Assembly: GCA_016714025.1 (NCBI GenBank)
Contig: JADJOB010000002.1
Span: 2,016,001 to 2,080,000, forward strand
Length of the DNA stretch: 64,000 nucleotides
Direction of reading: 5' to 3'
From: Saprospiraceae bacterium
GTDB lineage: Bacteria; Bacteroidota; Bacteroidia; Chitinophagales; Saprospiraceae
Shown here: piece after piece, positions 27,268-36,360 of the stretch
Layout of the letters: every line of letters starts with the position of its first letter
How positions within the stretch are numbered: position 1 is the first letter of the stretch
Notes under the pieces: model-generated
The model's input: the letters and a program-made list of their open reading frames with translations, nothing else
Told to the model about the DNA's origin: nothing
The model's database searches: none
Program-made: the position numbers and the translations under genes

Positions 27268-28935
27268 TTAGAGCCAAAACCTTTTGTCAATTGATTCACC
27301 TCTCTTATTATTGAAATAAGGGTGTTGCCAAGAAGGCTTTGTATTAAGTCCTGTGAATTTATGTCCACCAGTATTTCTGCTTAAATAATATCTCCATCTG
27401 TAATGGTCATACACATCTAAAATATGTGTAGCGTAACTTGTTGCAAGTTCATTGTCACCTTTAATTATTAAAAGATTTTCGTCATTGTTGTATGAAGCTC
27501 TAAAGCCTAAATTATGACTACCTGTGATTACAACGCAATCGTCTGTGAAAGCATCTATCACCATTATTTTGTCGTGAATAATCGCATGAGCAGTTGGAGA
27601 TGACTTTAACAATTCAGCCATCCAAAAAGCGAAATCATCTTTTAGTTCTTGTGCACCAACAATGACGGGGTCATTAATGCCTCTATGAAAAAGAGTAACG
27701 CTTGATGATTCAACTGCTCCTAAGTCAGTAGCAGCACCTCTAATAAATAAGTCTGGTTTCGAAATTTGAACATTTGCTGCTTCGTTAATTATACTTGGCG
27801 TTCCGGGTTGGAACGCAAGAAACAGTATTGATTTTTTTGCACCATTCATGGCATTAAAAACTTGTTCAATGTCGTCAGGCATTGGGGAATTTGCTGTTTT
27901 GTTCTTTGCTTTTGTGTTAGGAGAGAACCAAAGTGAAATTTCTGTGTTACCAATTTTTACTGAGCGTTCCTGATTATTGTCTTTTCTAAATTTTGAACCT
28001 TGTTCAGCATCATCGGTTTTCATTCTGTTCCAATAATCCATATAATGGTCTGCAAGGTCGTTAGACTGAATGATGATTGCGTTGTTAGATTGTGAACATA
28101 AACCAGTAGTTGTCCAATTGGTACTGCCTGTCATTACTGTTGTAGGCTTACCTTGTGGATTTACATAAATTACAAACTTGTTATGTCCAATATGTCCGCT
28201 TGAAACCATTCGGTCTGTGATGTCCATACCTGAATCGTGTAATGATGCTCTTGCTACTTCATTTGTGGAATCGTCAGCACCGGTATTCGAAAGTATAAGA
28301 TGAACTCTGTCTTTTGCTTCTAAAAGCTTTTCAACTAATTCAGGGTCGCTTAATTCATACAATGAGCAGTAACATTCTCCCTTTTCCTTTATCGCTTTGT
28401 CAAGCAAACTCATAACTGCATCTTTTAATTCATCCGCTAATTTGTTTCTTAATTTATCACCAGTCTGCTTTATTCTGTCCAACAATATTTTGTAGTTAGG
28501 AATCCCAGAGCTGGATTTAGGAATTTGGCTTGATACAAATTGAGTTGATAAAATGCCTCTGTTGAAATATGCTTTTATTTTTCCAGTTCCAGGCGAAAGA
28601 GTTACCTGATTAGTAATAACTTTCGCATGTGATTTTGCTTTAAGATTAGTTGAAGTTCCCGTCATCGGAATAATGGTGTATTCATAAGTTGCACCACTTT
28701 CGGCAGTGAAATCACGCCAATTAAATTTCTGAATGGGCCAAATTGTTGTTGGCTTAAATTGTCGGGTTTCAACACTTTCCTTTTTGAAGCCTACCATACT
28801 TTCAAGTGTAACCTCTTTATTTGTATTGATATTCTTTCGTTTGATACAAAACCCTAAACAGTCGTCAATAGGATTTTCATAGTCCCAAACAAGTAGAACT
28901 ACATCATTGTTCGCAAATGCTTTTGCTTGATTCAT
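27268..28935 (-). CDS. Phospholipase D-like protein with two HKD motifs (cassette gene)
   Basis: 555 aa. An N-terminal fibronectin-like region (about 5-105) is followed by two PLD catalytic repeats. The first is GHNKFVIY...GSTNW near residue 250-275, and the second is IIHDKIMVID...GSHN near 450-470. Two motifs in one chain give a complete PLD active site. No signal peptide is seen, so it is cytosolic. PLD-fold nucleases and lipases occur in several bacterial defence systems, but also in toxins and repair, so the target is open. It sits between attC A and the IS-interrupted attC, on the same strand as all other cassettes. Confidence 0.83.
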   Translation of the reverse strand: MNQAKAFANNDVVLLVWDYENPIDDCLGFCIKRKNINTNKEVTLESMVGFKKESVETRQFKPTTIWPIQKFNWRDFTAESGATYEYTIIPMTGTSTNLKAKSHAKVITNQVTLSPGTGKIKAYFNRGILSTQFVSSQIPKSSSGIPNYKILLDRIKQTGDKLRNKLADELKDAVMSLLDKAIKEKGECYCSLYELSDPELVEKLLEAKDRVHLILSNTGADDSTNEVARASLHDSGMDITDRMVSSGHIGHNKFVIYVNPQGKPTTVMTGSTNWTTTGLCSQSNNAIIIQSNDLADHYMDYWNRMKTDDAEQGSKFRKDNNQERSVKIGNTEISLWFSPNTKAKNKTANSPMPDDIEQVFNAMNGAKKSILFLAFQPGTPSIINEAANVQISKPDLFIRGAATDLGAVESSSVTLFHRGINDPVIVGAQELKDDFAFWMAELLKSSPTAHAIIHDKIMVIDAFTDDCVVITGSHNLGFRASYNNDENLLIIKGDNELATSYATHILDVYDHYRWRYYLSRNTGGHKFTGLNTKPSWQHPYFNNKRGESIDKRFWL

Positions 28936-29074
28936 GTTAGTTATATTTTAATTGTTAATGATTCAAAAGTAGAAATTAGGATTTTCGTATCTTTTATGTT
29001 TTGGTTAATATTTTCTTGAGCCGGTCTGTCCAATTAATGTTAGCACAGATGGTCGGTCGAATGTGTTAATTGCA

Positions 29075-29080
29075 CTTAAC
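29075..29080 (-). other. R' (GTTAAG) half of attC C, separated by the IS
   Basis: The minus strand reads GGACTGAC then GTTAAGTGC. The first part is the terminus of the IS1182-type element; GTTAAG fits the right-hand attC box. Removing the IS joins AGCTGCAGACC to GTTAAGTGC, which reproduces the pattern of intact site K (AGCTGCAAACC then GTTATAAGG). Confidence 0.65.
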
Positions 29081-30802
29081 GTCAGTCCATCTAAAAACTA
29101 TATCACTAAACCCAAAGTTAAGAAATCATGCCTTATAAGCGCAAAAGATATGCTTTACGGAATGATAATTTCTAATATTTTGGGGCAGCAAAATTCCGGG
29201 GCAATAAAAATATTGCTTCTTATATGCTTAAATTTCATTGTCTGCGACCAAAATCAATTGAAAAGTGTTTGGAGGAACACTTTTAGCTCATTTTTTTCAA
29301 GAATGTTGAAAAATCTTCGAAAGTTAAAGGCTGTGAACATCAGGCCAACATCGGCACTTGCACGCTTTATACCTCGTTTTGTAGTGATGTAATAAAAACC
29401 CCATTGGCGTTTGATGATTCCGTAAGTATGTTCGATTATGGCTTGTCGCCTTTTGTATATCTCTGGCTTGGATTCAATGTTTTTCTTATTTTGATCAACG
29501 TAATTTTGATACTCAGTTCGTTCAATTACACGACCTCTTCAACGGGAGTTCTTCGTGCAGGAATTAATTAGTGGGCATTGCTTTCATGCCCCGGTCTTAA
29601 AATGTTGGACCAGTATGGGCGCATTCTTTTTTCCGGGAGCATTGCGGTCTTTTTTGTACCAATGACCTTTGGTTGTCAATAGTTGTCCCTGTGGACAGGT
29701 GTAAGTTTGGCTTTCAACATCATAAAAAAATTCAGATACATTGTAAGCCGGATCAGGAGCCATGTATGCAGATGAAACATCAGGAATGGCTACCATTACT
29801 TCAATGTCGCGATCGATGGCAGATTTAAGTTCACTGCCGGTGTGATATCCTTTGTCGTAGAGGGCCGTAAATTCATTGGTCTGTAAAATGATTTGAGCTC
29901 TTCGCAGCATGCCGCCCATAGTTTTGCTGTCATTATTGTTGGTTGCTTTATAATCCAGGACAAGTTTATTGTTCTCATCGACCGTAGTCTGCACATTATA
30001 GGCAACCTCGGTAATGTTGTTTCGGGTAATGAGCTGTCGGCTGTCGGGGTCTGACGTGGATATTTGCACTTCCCCGCTTTGATCTAATTGGGCAGAGAGA
30101 TCATGATAAAATTGTTTACGGCTGTTGTGTTTTTCAATATGAGCCTGAATAGCTTCCTTGTTGTCCTCATCTGCCTCGGCAAGTGACATGGTGTATTGGT
30201 TTAGTTTATTGTCGATGTACTCAAGGTGTTGTGTTATTTTCTTTTGGTTGAAATTGTTTTTTTTACTGTTCTGGGCCCGAAACTTGGTGCTGTCTCCATC
30301 GATGAGTTTTCCACCGATGAGTTCAAACTCTTTTGCAATACTTACCGTGTAGCGGAAGACTTTGCGTATAGCTTTTTCATTGTCACGCCTGAAGTTACTG
30401 ATGGTGTTGTGATCGGGATAAAGTTGCTTGAGCAGCCACATTACTTCTACGTTTCGATTGCATTCCTTTTCCAAACTCGCGATGAACGAATGCTGTTCAA
30501 GTAGCCATAAATAAAAAGTTTGAGTAGGTCCTTGGGGTTGTAAGCTGGTCGCCCTTCAATGATGTGATGCATTTTAAAATGAATATCGGCCATCTTAATG
30601 CTTTCCACAATCAAGTCAATCAATCTGACTTCATTGTCAGCATCAACGATCTGATCCAGGTTTTCAGCAAACAAAAAGATTTGACACCGGTCTGTTCCTT
30701 GTATGTATCGCATGCTTTAAAGATACCTAATCGAAACGATTGTATCCATATCCTATTCAAAAAGTATTCAACAATTTCGATTGAGTTTTTAGACAGTTTG
30801 AC
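29081..30802 (-). mobile_element. IS1182-family insertion sequence inserted at the attC recombination point
   Basis: 1722 bp bounded by imperfect inverted repeats. The left end reads GTCAGTCCATCTAAAAACT and the right end, on the other strand, reads GTCAAACTGTCTAAAAACT; ATC follows two bases later at both. Inside is a degenerate IS1182-type transposase. The element lies between the AGCTGCAGACC arm and the GTTAAG box of an attC. No obvious target duplication is seen. A second, partial element with the same end sequence lies at 32790. Confidence 0.82.
29290..30713 (-). pseudogene. Frameshifted IS1182-family transposase
   Basis: The N-terminus MRYIQGTDRCQIFLF and RPAYNPKDLLKLFIYGYLN are in one frame (30447-30713). 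A missing base near 30480 shifts to LEKECNRNVEVMWLLKQL and the catalytic core (29584-30474). D residues lie in KLIDGDSTKFRAQ and ALYDKGYHTGSE. Downstream of FKTGA come two stop codons, after which the frame continues with RVIERTEYQNYVDQ and the final-E motif EHTYGIIKRQWGFYY. At least three lesions therefore inactivate it, while the element ends are still recognisable. Confidence 0.85.
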
Positions 30803-30928
30803 GGTCTGCAGCTACCCGAAGGGTGGGAGTTTGAAGACGTAATTAACTTAAAAAATCGAAGTTTGGATCAACTAGAAAGTTTCATTCGAAGAAGAAAGCC
30901 AGCCTTTTGGGTAGGTGCTGTTAGCTAC
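30803..30928 (-). other. attC-like site C (IS-interrupted; arms retained)
   Basis: On the minus strand it starts GTAGCTAACAGCACCTACCC and ends CTTCGGGTAGCTGCAGACC, directly abutting the IS end. GCACCTACCC pairs with GGGTAGcTGC, with one unpaired base as in the extra-helical bases of attC. The TAACAGCACCT opening is shared with sites G and K. It lies 9 bp after the stop of the 219-aa membrane gene. Confidence 0.75.
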
Positions 30929-30936
30929 TGCCTTTT

Positions 30937-31596
30937 TTACTTGTTAATTAATTTTTCAAGATCTTCTCTCTTTACTCCAATTAATTCGTCAATTTGTTCT
31001 TGATACAAAGGGATTAAGTTTCTGTCGGAAATTCCACCGTAAAGTCTTTCTGTTTCTATTGCTACTATTTTTTGAGTAAATACAAGTTGTTTAATATATA
31101 TTTTTAAATTTTCCAAATATGCCGTGTCAGTTTTCAAGTTTCCACTAACAATTATATTTTGCATTTTTTTTAAGTTGTAATTCGAGTTATAAAACTCTTT
31201 TATCCCAACATCTGATAAATGTTTTAGTACATTTTCATTAGTCAAAATATTTTGATACATAACAGGTAGTTCAGGTAAGTTGTCTTTAATATGTATTTTA
31301 GGTGAATAGGAACTGTCAATTTTAATAGTTGCTACATTGTATGTTGCTTGAACATTTTTTGTCAAATTTGACAAGTCAAAAGCAGTTGCATTTAATAGTT
31401 TTATAGCATTTTGTTTTTCTTTATTGTTTTCACTTTGATTTGTAAAATAAATAGCTAAAAAAACACCTACAAATGTGGCTATTAAAGTAAGTAGAAAATT
31501 AAATGCATCTTTATGTTTTTTCCTAAAATCGTCAAATTTTTTATGAAATAAAATTAGTACAATTAAGATTAATAATATTGAAGTTAATAGGTACAT
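30937..31596 (-). CDS. Small membrane protein (cassette gene)
   Basis: 219 aa. Two hydrophobic helices at the N-terminus (residues 2-18 and 34-52, separated by a basic loop KKFDDFRKKHKDAF) precede a soluble, mostly helical domain of about 160 residues. I recognise no family. Membrane anchoring followed by a helical effector or sensor region is frequent among cassette and defence-island proteins, but no function can be assigned. Its stop lies 9 bp before attC C; the degenerate attC E box lies just upstream of its start. Confidence 0.72.
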   Translation of the reverse strand: MYLLTSILLILIVLILFHKKFDDFRKKHKDAFNFLLTLIATFVGVFLAIYFTNQSENNKEKQNAIKLLNATAFDLSNLTKNVQATYNVATIKIDSSYSPKIHIKDNLPELPVMYQNILTNENVLKHLSDVGIKEFYNSNYNLKKMQNIIVSGNLKTDTAYLENLKIYIKQLVFTQKIVAIETERLYGGISDRNLIPLYQEQIDELIGVKREDLEKLINK

Positions 31597-32016
31597 TTTA
31601 GTGTCTGTTTAAGGTTGCAGCTAACTCAAAGGAATGTTGATGATTGCCGCCTAAAGTTAAGAATTGGAAGTAAAATATCAAAACATACATCAACATTTCA
31701 TTTGTAACCTTATACATTCTTTCCAAATTTAAAAGCAAATGACTTTTGACGAGAAAAGCCGGGTCGTAATAAAAGAGAAAAGTTGTCAAATAAAATTCGA
31801 CTTGGAAGTTTCAATATTAGCCTTTTCTTAAAGTATGACAAAGACATGATTGATACAAAGAACGAGCATGTTATGCATTACGAACCGCCGTCTTGGCGAC
31901 TATAAAGTAGAGTCTATCCTGAAGGGCAAGAGTAGTCCTGCCTTGCAGGATAAATAGTGAGAGACACAGCCTGTTAGTAGAATCTGGGATGGCCAAGTAC
32001 TCGACCAGTTACAAAT
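31597..32016. other. Intercassette gap with degenerate attC E and unexplained hairpins
   Basis: On the minus strand the end next to the 219-aa gene reads AGCTGCAACCTTAAACAG. It matches the right end of attC sites (AGCTGCAnnCCGTTA) except for a missing G, and is preceded by AGGCGGCAATCATC. A possible R'' box, GCATAACATGC, lies near 31870. At 31918-31955 TATCCTGCAAGGCA and TGCCCTTCAGGATA can pair. No gene is seen in these 420 bp. Confidence 0.45.
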
Positions 32017-32760
32017 CTATTTAATGTTATATATTATTTGTTTTACAATGCTGGTTGGAAAACATTTAATAATTCCTGAATTCTCTTGGATATATGTTGA
32101 ATCAATAGACTTATTATTTTTTTGAACTAGTTTATTTTCATAATAATAGCCAGATATTACCCCAAATATCACGGGTTTAGAACTTGAGTTATCAAAGCAA
32201 ACAACAGGTCCGCCTGAGAATCCTGGATTGTTATGGCCATCAAGAAAGTAAAGACAATATTGACCTGTATTAATCCATCCAGATATTATACCACTTTTTA
32301 CAAGAGGAAGAATTCCAATCTTGCTGGTTGTATAAAATTGATGACTATCTAATTTAGGAAATCCAAGAAAATATATATCTTGACCAAGAGTAACATTTCC
32401 ATCTATTGAAAATGGAATCATTATTTGAATAGACTTGGTTAATTTTAAAACTGCAATGTCCAATGAATTATCAGTATGAATGAAATATTGAACTTTAAGT
32501 TTATAATATTTATCTTCTTGATAAATATTGATTGTTGTAGAATCTCCATTAAGTAAATTTGATTTAAATAAGTGCTTGGCTGTTATTAAATATTCTTGGT
32601 TATTGATATTAACTAAAAAGCAAGTTCCCTGTTGTGTATCAGTTTCTATTATATAAGTTTGACGTAAAATGTCAGCGGTAATTGGGTATTTTTGCACAAT
32701 TGCAGTATTGGCAAAGAAAATTATTAAACATAAGAAGACTAATTGCTTTTTCATAAGCAT
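32017..32760 (-). CDS. Secreted trypsin-like serine protease (cassette gene)
   Basis: 247 aa with a signal peptide (KKQLVFLCLIIFFANTAIVQ). The trypsin-2 triad is visible: His in YLITAKHLF near residue 60, Asp in SLDIAVLKL near 100 and Ser in NPGFSGGPVV near 180. The first sequence after the signal includes GTCFLVNINNQEYL, a typical chymotrypsin-fold strand. It is predicted to act in the periplasm or outside. Proteases of this fold also appear as effectors in some defence systems, but those are usually cytosolic, and this one has an export signal. It stands alone as one cassette. Confidence 0.83.
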   Translation of the reverse strand: MLMKKQLVFLCLIIFFANTAIVQKYPITADILRQTYIIETDTQQGTCFLVNINNQEYLITAKHLFKSNLLNGDSTTINIYQEDKYYKLKVQYFIHTDNSLDIAVLKLTKSIQIMIPFSIDGNVTLGQDIYFLGFPKLDSHQFYTTSKIGILPLVKSGIISGWINTGQYCLYFLDGHNNPGFSGGPVVCFDNSSSKPVIFGVISGYYYENKLVQKNNKSIDSTYIQENSGIIKCFPTSIVKQIIYNIK

Positions 32761-32780
32761 TATTTATTCAGTAATTATTT

Positions 32781-32789
32781 GCTGCTAAC
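32781..32789 (-). other. attC R' box (GTTAGCAGC) abutting an IS end
   Basis: The minus strand reads GACGGACTGCC (IS terminus) then GTTAGCAGC. The box fits the attC right-hand core. It is the leading boundary of the protease cassette and lies 21 bp upstream of its ATG. No paired left arm is seen, because IS remnants lie in its place. Confidence 0.55.
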
Positions 32790-33172
32790 GGCAGTCCGTC
32801 TAAAAACGATCAGTTACAACGAAAATTGTGTTTCCAAATAATGTTCAAAGTCTTTTACGATCATTTTAAAATTTAATTCTTCAATTTCTGAAAAGCAGTA
32901 GTGAAATAATTTCAAAGTTTAGCAAAGGTAAGTGAAAAAATTTGGGTATTTCTGATGAAATCATAGAACACATCTCTTAATATAGTCTCTTTATTATTAA
33001 TTTTAATTTCTTAGTGGTTTCAGGTTGCTGTAGGGCTTGCCGATTTGGAGGATTTTGCTAAACAAGAGACAGTTTCTAGATTCATTTAACTCATTTGGGA
33101 AAAACATTACACGACTATATTTGCATGAATTCAGATCTATGCTCAGATTTGCTTATTTCATCAATGTGTTTA

Positions 33173-34405
33173 TTAATTGTTAAATTCAAAATATAATCTT
33201 ATACTAATCACAGTAGTTGTAATTATATAGAAAATCAAACTAATGTAGGCCAAATTTGTTAAGTCATAACTGTAATAGAAAAATCCAATATTGAATAAAT
33301 TCAAAATCACAATGGCCAATATTATCTGGAGCCTAAATATTCCATATGATTTTGCCCAATCGCTTTTTCTAAACAATAAACTATTTTTGATTAATTCTAC
33401 TTTCATTTGTTTTAAAATATCATCTTGGCTGTGACTCGAGTAATATTCCTTCAAGAGATTATATGATTTAATAGAATTGATTAAAAAACATAAATATAAT
33501 ATAAATCCCGGTATGAGTAATGTTACTGTATGTTCTATAGTTGTCATATAGTGACAATCAATTGTAATTCTAATCAGAAGAAAAGTAAATTGCATTAAAG
33601 TAAATATAAGGTAGAAATAAAAGTAACCCCTTGTAAGTGCAATTTTACGATGATATCTTTTTCTTATTTCATTCCTGATTTTGATTTCTGGAGTATCCTC
33701 TAATTGTTCAAACTTAACATTTTTGATATACTTATAATAATAGACGCTTTGAAAAAAGCAAGTAAATAATACTGGTATATTGATTAAATAGAAGCACCAT
33801 AATTTTGGTAGTGAAATTATATGGCCATCAATTTCAAAGAATTCCTTAGGATATACTATTGCTCTAAATGTCTCATGTTCAAAAGTTCCAATTTTAAAAA
33901 ATAATGAAACAGCAAGTACAAATTGTAAACATATGATAAATACAAAGAAAATAACATCAAATTCTGGCAAATATGAATTACTTGAAAATGTTCCTCCCTT
34001 ATTATAAGGGGAAAAGCTTTCTGGATTTTTTCCAAAATATTTTCCAAAGTTATTTCCTAGACTTTCTTTCCTTATTGAAAATACGACTGCTTGCAATTTC
34101 CTATAGGAATATCCACTGCTTGCAATAAATCTTCCAAGCAAAATAAGTACACTTTGAGATACAATGTATGAGCCGAGCAATGATGATATTGAATGACTAG
34201 TGATATTATAAAAATTTCCTTTTCGTATAGGTTCCCAAAATAGAGCATCTGGGGTTGTGTCTGCATAGATTAATGAATATCCCACAATAACTATTATAAC
34301 GCCAAGGAAAAATTGAATAAACAAACTTTGCCTATGATTAATATTTGAACTAAATTGCTTTATAAATTCACTTAAAATAGTATTTTCTGATTTGTCGGTA
34401 CTCAT
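33173..34405 (-). CDS. Polytopic membrane protein of unknown function
   Basis: 410 aa with about seven hydrophobic helices: near residues 30-48, 75-92, 150-170, 205-225, 265-290, 295-315 and 355-400. Between them lies a charged loop (VKFEQLEDTPEIKIRNEIRKRYHRK shortened here to its character: acidic then basic). The cytosolic N-terminus is hydrophilic (MSTDKSENTILSEF). I recognise no family. It lies inside IS1182 remnants in the array, on the cassette strand. Whether it is a cassette or DNA brought with the IS cannot be told. Confidence 0.7.
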   Translation of the reverse strand: MSTDKSENTILSEFIKQFSSNINHRQSLFIQFFLGVIIVIVGYSLIYADTTPDALFWEPIRKGNFYNITSHSISSLLGSYIVSQSVLILLGRFIASSGYSYRKLQAVVFSIRKESLGNNFGKYFGKNPESFSPYNKGGTFSSNSYLPEFDVIFFVFIICLQFVLAVSLFFKIGTFEHETFRAIVYPKEFFEIDGHIISLPKLWCFYLINIPVLFTCFFQSVYYYKYIKNVKFEQLEDTPEIKIRNEIRKRYHRKIALTRGYFYFYLIFTLMQFTFLLIRITIDCHYMTTIEHTVTLLIPGFILYLCFLINSIKSYNLLKEYYSSHSQDDILKQMKVELIKNSLLFRKSDWAKSYGIFRLQIILAIVILNLFNIGFFYYSYDLTNLAYISLIFYIITTTVISIRLYFEFNN

Positions 34406-34609
34406 AAATTAATTTTAAAATTATGAAATAAAATGTGATTATTGATTTATTTAAATTTGTTATTTTTATTTTTCCGATTTAAACAGGGTTGTTAATATTT
34501 TGAGAACTACTAATGATTTTGTAATTTGGGTTGACCTAAGAGTCATATAACAAAAAAATAGCGCTTTCATTTATTTCGACTATTCTCTAGGATCTCATTG
34601 TATTAAAAT

Positions 34610-34821
34610 AACAATTGATTAATGTTTTAACAAACCCATTGGTGGGTAATATTGCCTTTCTTAAGTCGAAATGAAATTGATTTTAAATCTGTATTCAACA
34701 TCAGCAATAGATTTTGTAAAATGGTCAAAAAGCGTATCACATGATCTTGGTCAATTAGACTATCAAACGATTCTGAAAAAAGAACACATTGATTTCTGTC
34801 TTTACCTTGAATATACAGCAT
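34610..34821 (-). pseudogene. N-terminal fragment of an IS1182-type transposase
   Basis: MLYIQGKDRNQCVLF and DQDHVIRF correspond to MRYIQGTDRCQIFLF and DADNEVRL of the transposase at 30713. A frameshift follows, after which SIADVEYRF and PPMGLLK continue the homology in another frame, and then it stops. The ATG lies inside the attC box (GTTAGATG), so the usual IS terminus is missing here. Confidence 0.75.
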
Positions 34822-34953
34822 CTAACGTGTTGCAGCTACAAGAAGTTGGCGATTTCGTAGACATAAACTGTCTGCCACCACTGAACTTGATACGAATCAC
34901 AAAGCTCCAATTGGCCACTGAACCGCTAATTTCTTGTAGGTGCTGTTATCGGC
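34819..34953 (-). other. attC-like recombination site G
   Basis: 135 bp. On the minus strand it opens CCGATAACAGCACCTACAAG and closes CTTCTTGTAGCTGCAACACG, then GTTAGATG, which fits GTTRRRY exactly. The arms AGCACCTACAAGAAATT and AACTTCTTGTAGcTGC pair with mismatches and an unpaired base, the features that set strand choice in real attC sites. The R'' end lies 21 bp after the TIR-SIR2 stop. Confidence 0.82.
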
Positions 34954-34973
34954 TGGCTTATTATCAGACGTCT

Positions 34974-36335
34974 TCATTTACCAATTTCTTTAAGGATTTC
35001 AGGAATTTCTTTAAATGAGTTTATCCAAATCACATTGAATCCTAAATTATTGGCGTCTTGTTCTTCGATATTTTCTATTACAGGAATCAGCTTTTGGTCT
35101 TTAATTTTTAGACCTTCATTTTCGGGATATAAATCTTCAATTGAGTACCGTTTTTTGATAATATAATGATTCTTTTCGCCTTTGCCGTTCTTACGTATAG
35201 AAACATCTAATAGCCTTCGCATATTAGGGTCAGTCAAGCTAATTCCTGTGAAAAGGCAAGTACAATTGTTAAGATGATTTAGTTGTACTAAATTGCTCCA
35301 ACTAAAAGGGTCTATAAACTGAGAATGGTATGCATCCTCACTAAAGACAATTTCGTTTTTTGAGGTTAAGCTCTTTTTTCTTGGCAAACAGCCGTGGGGA
35401 TGATAAATTGGTATTTGTTTATCTGTAAACCGTTCCCCTTCAGAAAAAATACATTTAAAATCGATTTTTTCTTTCGCTAAGTTTTCTTCAATTAAGTCAT
35501 CAAAATTAAACGTAATTATTGCTCTTAATGGTTTTCTTTCACGTTTGGGTCTACTAAGTTCAGAAATAGCATCAACTGTGGAACTCTTATAAGTACAGTT
35601 TTTATAAAGGGTATCCCTTACAGTTGTTGTAAACTTCCTTCCCAAAAGAGTCTTTAAATATTGAGCAAGTATAAGTGGCGAGACGTTTATTCTCTTTTGA
35701 AACAAATTGGCAAGTCTTGTGTCTATATCTGGAACATCTGTATTATCTGAATAGACTTCCTTAAGAAGTGATTTTAAAAGAGTATTCCAAGTTGGTATAC
35801 CTGCGTCATAAGAAATACCCGCACCACAGAATAAAGTCAAGTTTCCTCTGTTATATTCTTCTCTAAGATTTCGGATTTGAAATTCATAGGTATCTGGTTG
35901 AAACTTATCAGCCTCCCGCTTTACTCCTAGATAGCTTTTAGTTTCTTTCTGTTTGAGTGCCTTAATTAATTTTTCATACCCCTCCTCAAATGAAAACCTG
36001 AAGTCAGCAAATAATCTGTCTCTAAGTGAAAATGGGATATCACAATCTTCAATAAGAACAGGAAGAATAATTCTCTGTTGTTTTGATACTTCTCGATTGA
36101 GTATTGCGGATAATTCGAAATTCACCCAATTTGAACTAGTACTGTGCTTTGACAGAAGTACAATAAAGTAATCCGTATTCGAAATTGCATCATTGATTTT
36201 CTCTTGAATGTTTTCACCGGCAGATACTTCCTTGTCAGCCCTCCAAGTCTGAACACCATCATTTCTAAGTGCAGAAGTGAGTTTGTCCAGAAACTTTTTG
36301 TCTTGAGAACTATGGCTTATAAAGACTTTTATCAT
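34974..36335 (-). CDS. TIR-SIR2 fusion protein (cassette gene)
   Basis: 453 aa. Residues 1-130 are a TIR domain (VFISHSSQDKKFLDKL); the putative NADase glutamate is in SNWVNFELSAIL. Residues 150-440 are a SIR2-like domain: LTLFCGAGISYDAGIP binds NAD near residue 168, TFNFDDLIE follows near 273, and IYHPHG carries the catalytic-type histidine near 313. Both domains hydrolyse or bind NAD+ in bacterial immune systems (TIR in Thoeris, SIR2 in ThsA, DSR and AVAST systems). Having both in one chain suggests one senses or signals and the other depletes NAD+ (inference). It occupies a whole cassette between attC sites H and G. Confidence 0.88.
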   Translation of the reverse strand: MIKVFISHSSQDKKFLDKLTSALRNDGVQTWRADKEVSAGENIQEKINDAISNTDYFIVLLSKHSTSSNWVNFELSAILNREVSKQQRIILPVLIEDCDIPFSLRDRLFADFRFSFEEGYEKLIKALKQKETKSYLGVKREADKFQPDTYEFQIRNLREEYNRGNLTLFCGAGISYDAGIPTWNTLLKSLLKEVYSDNTDVPDIDTRLANLFQKRINVSPLILAQYLKTLLGRKFTTTVRDTLYKNCTYKSSTVDAISELSRPKRERKPLRAIITFNFDDLIEENLAKEKIDFKCIFSEGERFTDKQIPIYHPHGCLPRKKSLTSKNEIVFSEDAYHSQFIDPFSWSNLVQLNHLNNCTCLFTGISLTDPNMRRLLDVSIRKNGKGEKNHYIIKKRYSIEDLYPENEGLKIKDQKLIPVIENIEEQDANNLGFNVIWINSFKEIPEILKEIGK

Positions 36336-36360
36336 TTTTACATTTATTTAATGTCAGGAT

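Larger units (their letters stand above)
32790..34821 (-). mobile_element. Remnant of a second IS1182-type element carrying a foreign gene
   Basis: The low-coordinate end GGCAGTCCGTCTAAAAAC matches the terminus of the 29081 element (GTCAGTCCATCTAAAAAC). At the high-coordinate end an N-terminal transposase fragment (34610-34821) begins right at an attC box. The DNA between contains a 410-aa membrane protein gene and about 340 bp (32830-33172) in which I see nothing recognisable. The interior of the IS has been deleted or replaced. Confidence 0.5.

Noticed and set aside
29063..29392. Plus-strand 109-aa open frame
   Set aside because: It runs antisense through the IS end and the transposase C-terminus; no domain character.
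31880..31990. Group II intron end suspected from hairpins and a GCGGTTCGTAATGC phrase
   Set aside because: No domain V-like 34-nt hairpin with AGC/GAAA features and no reverse transcriptase nearby.
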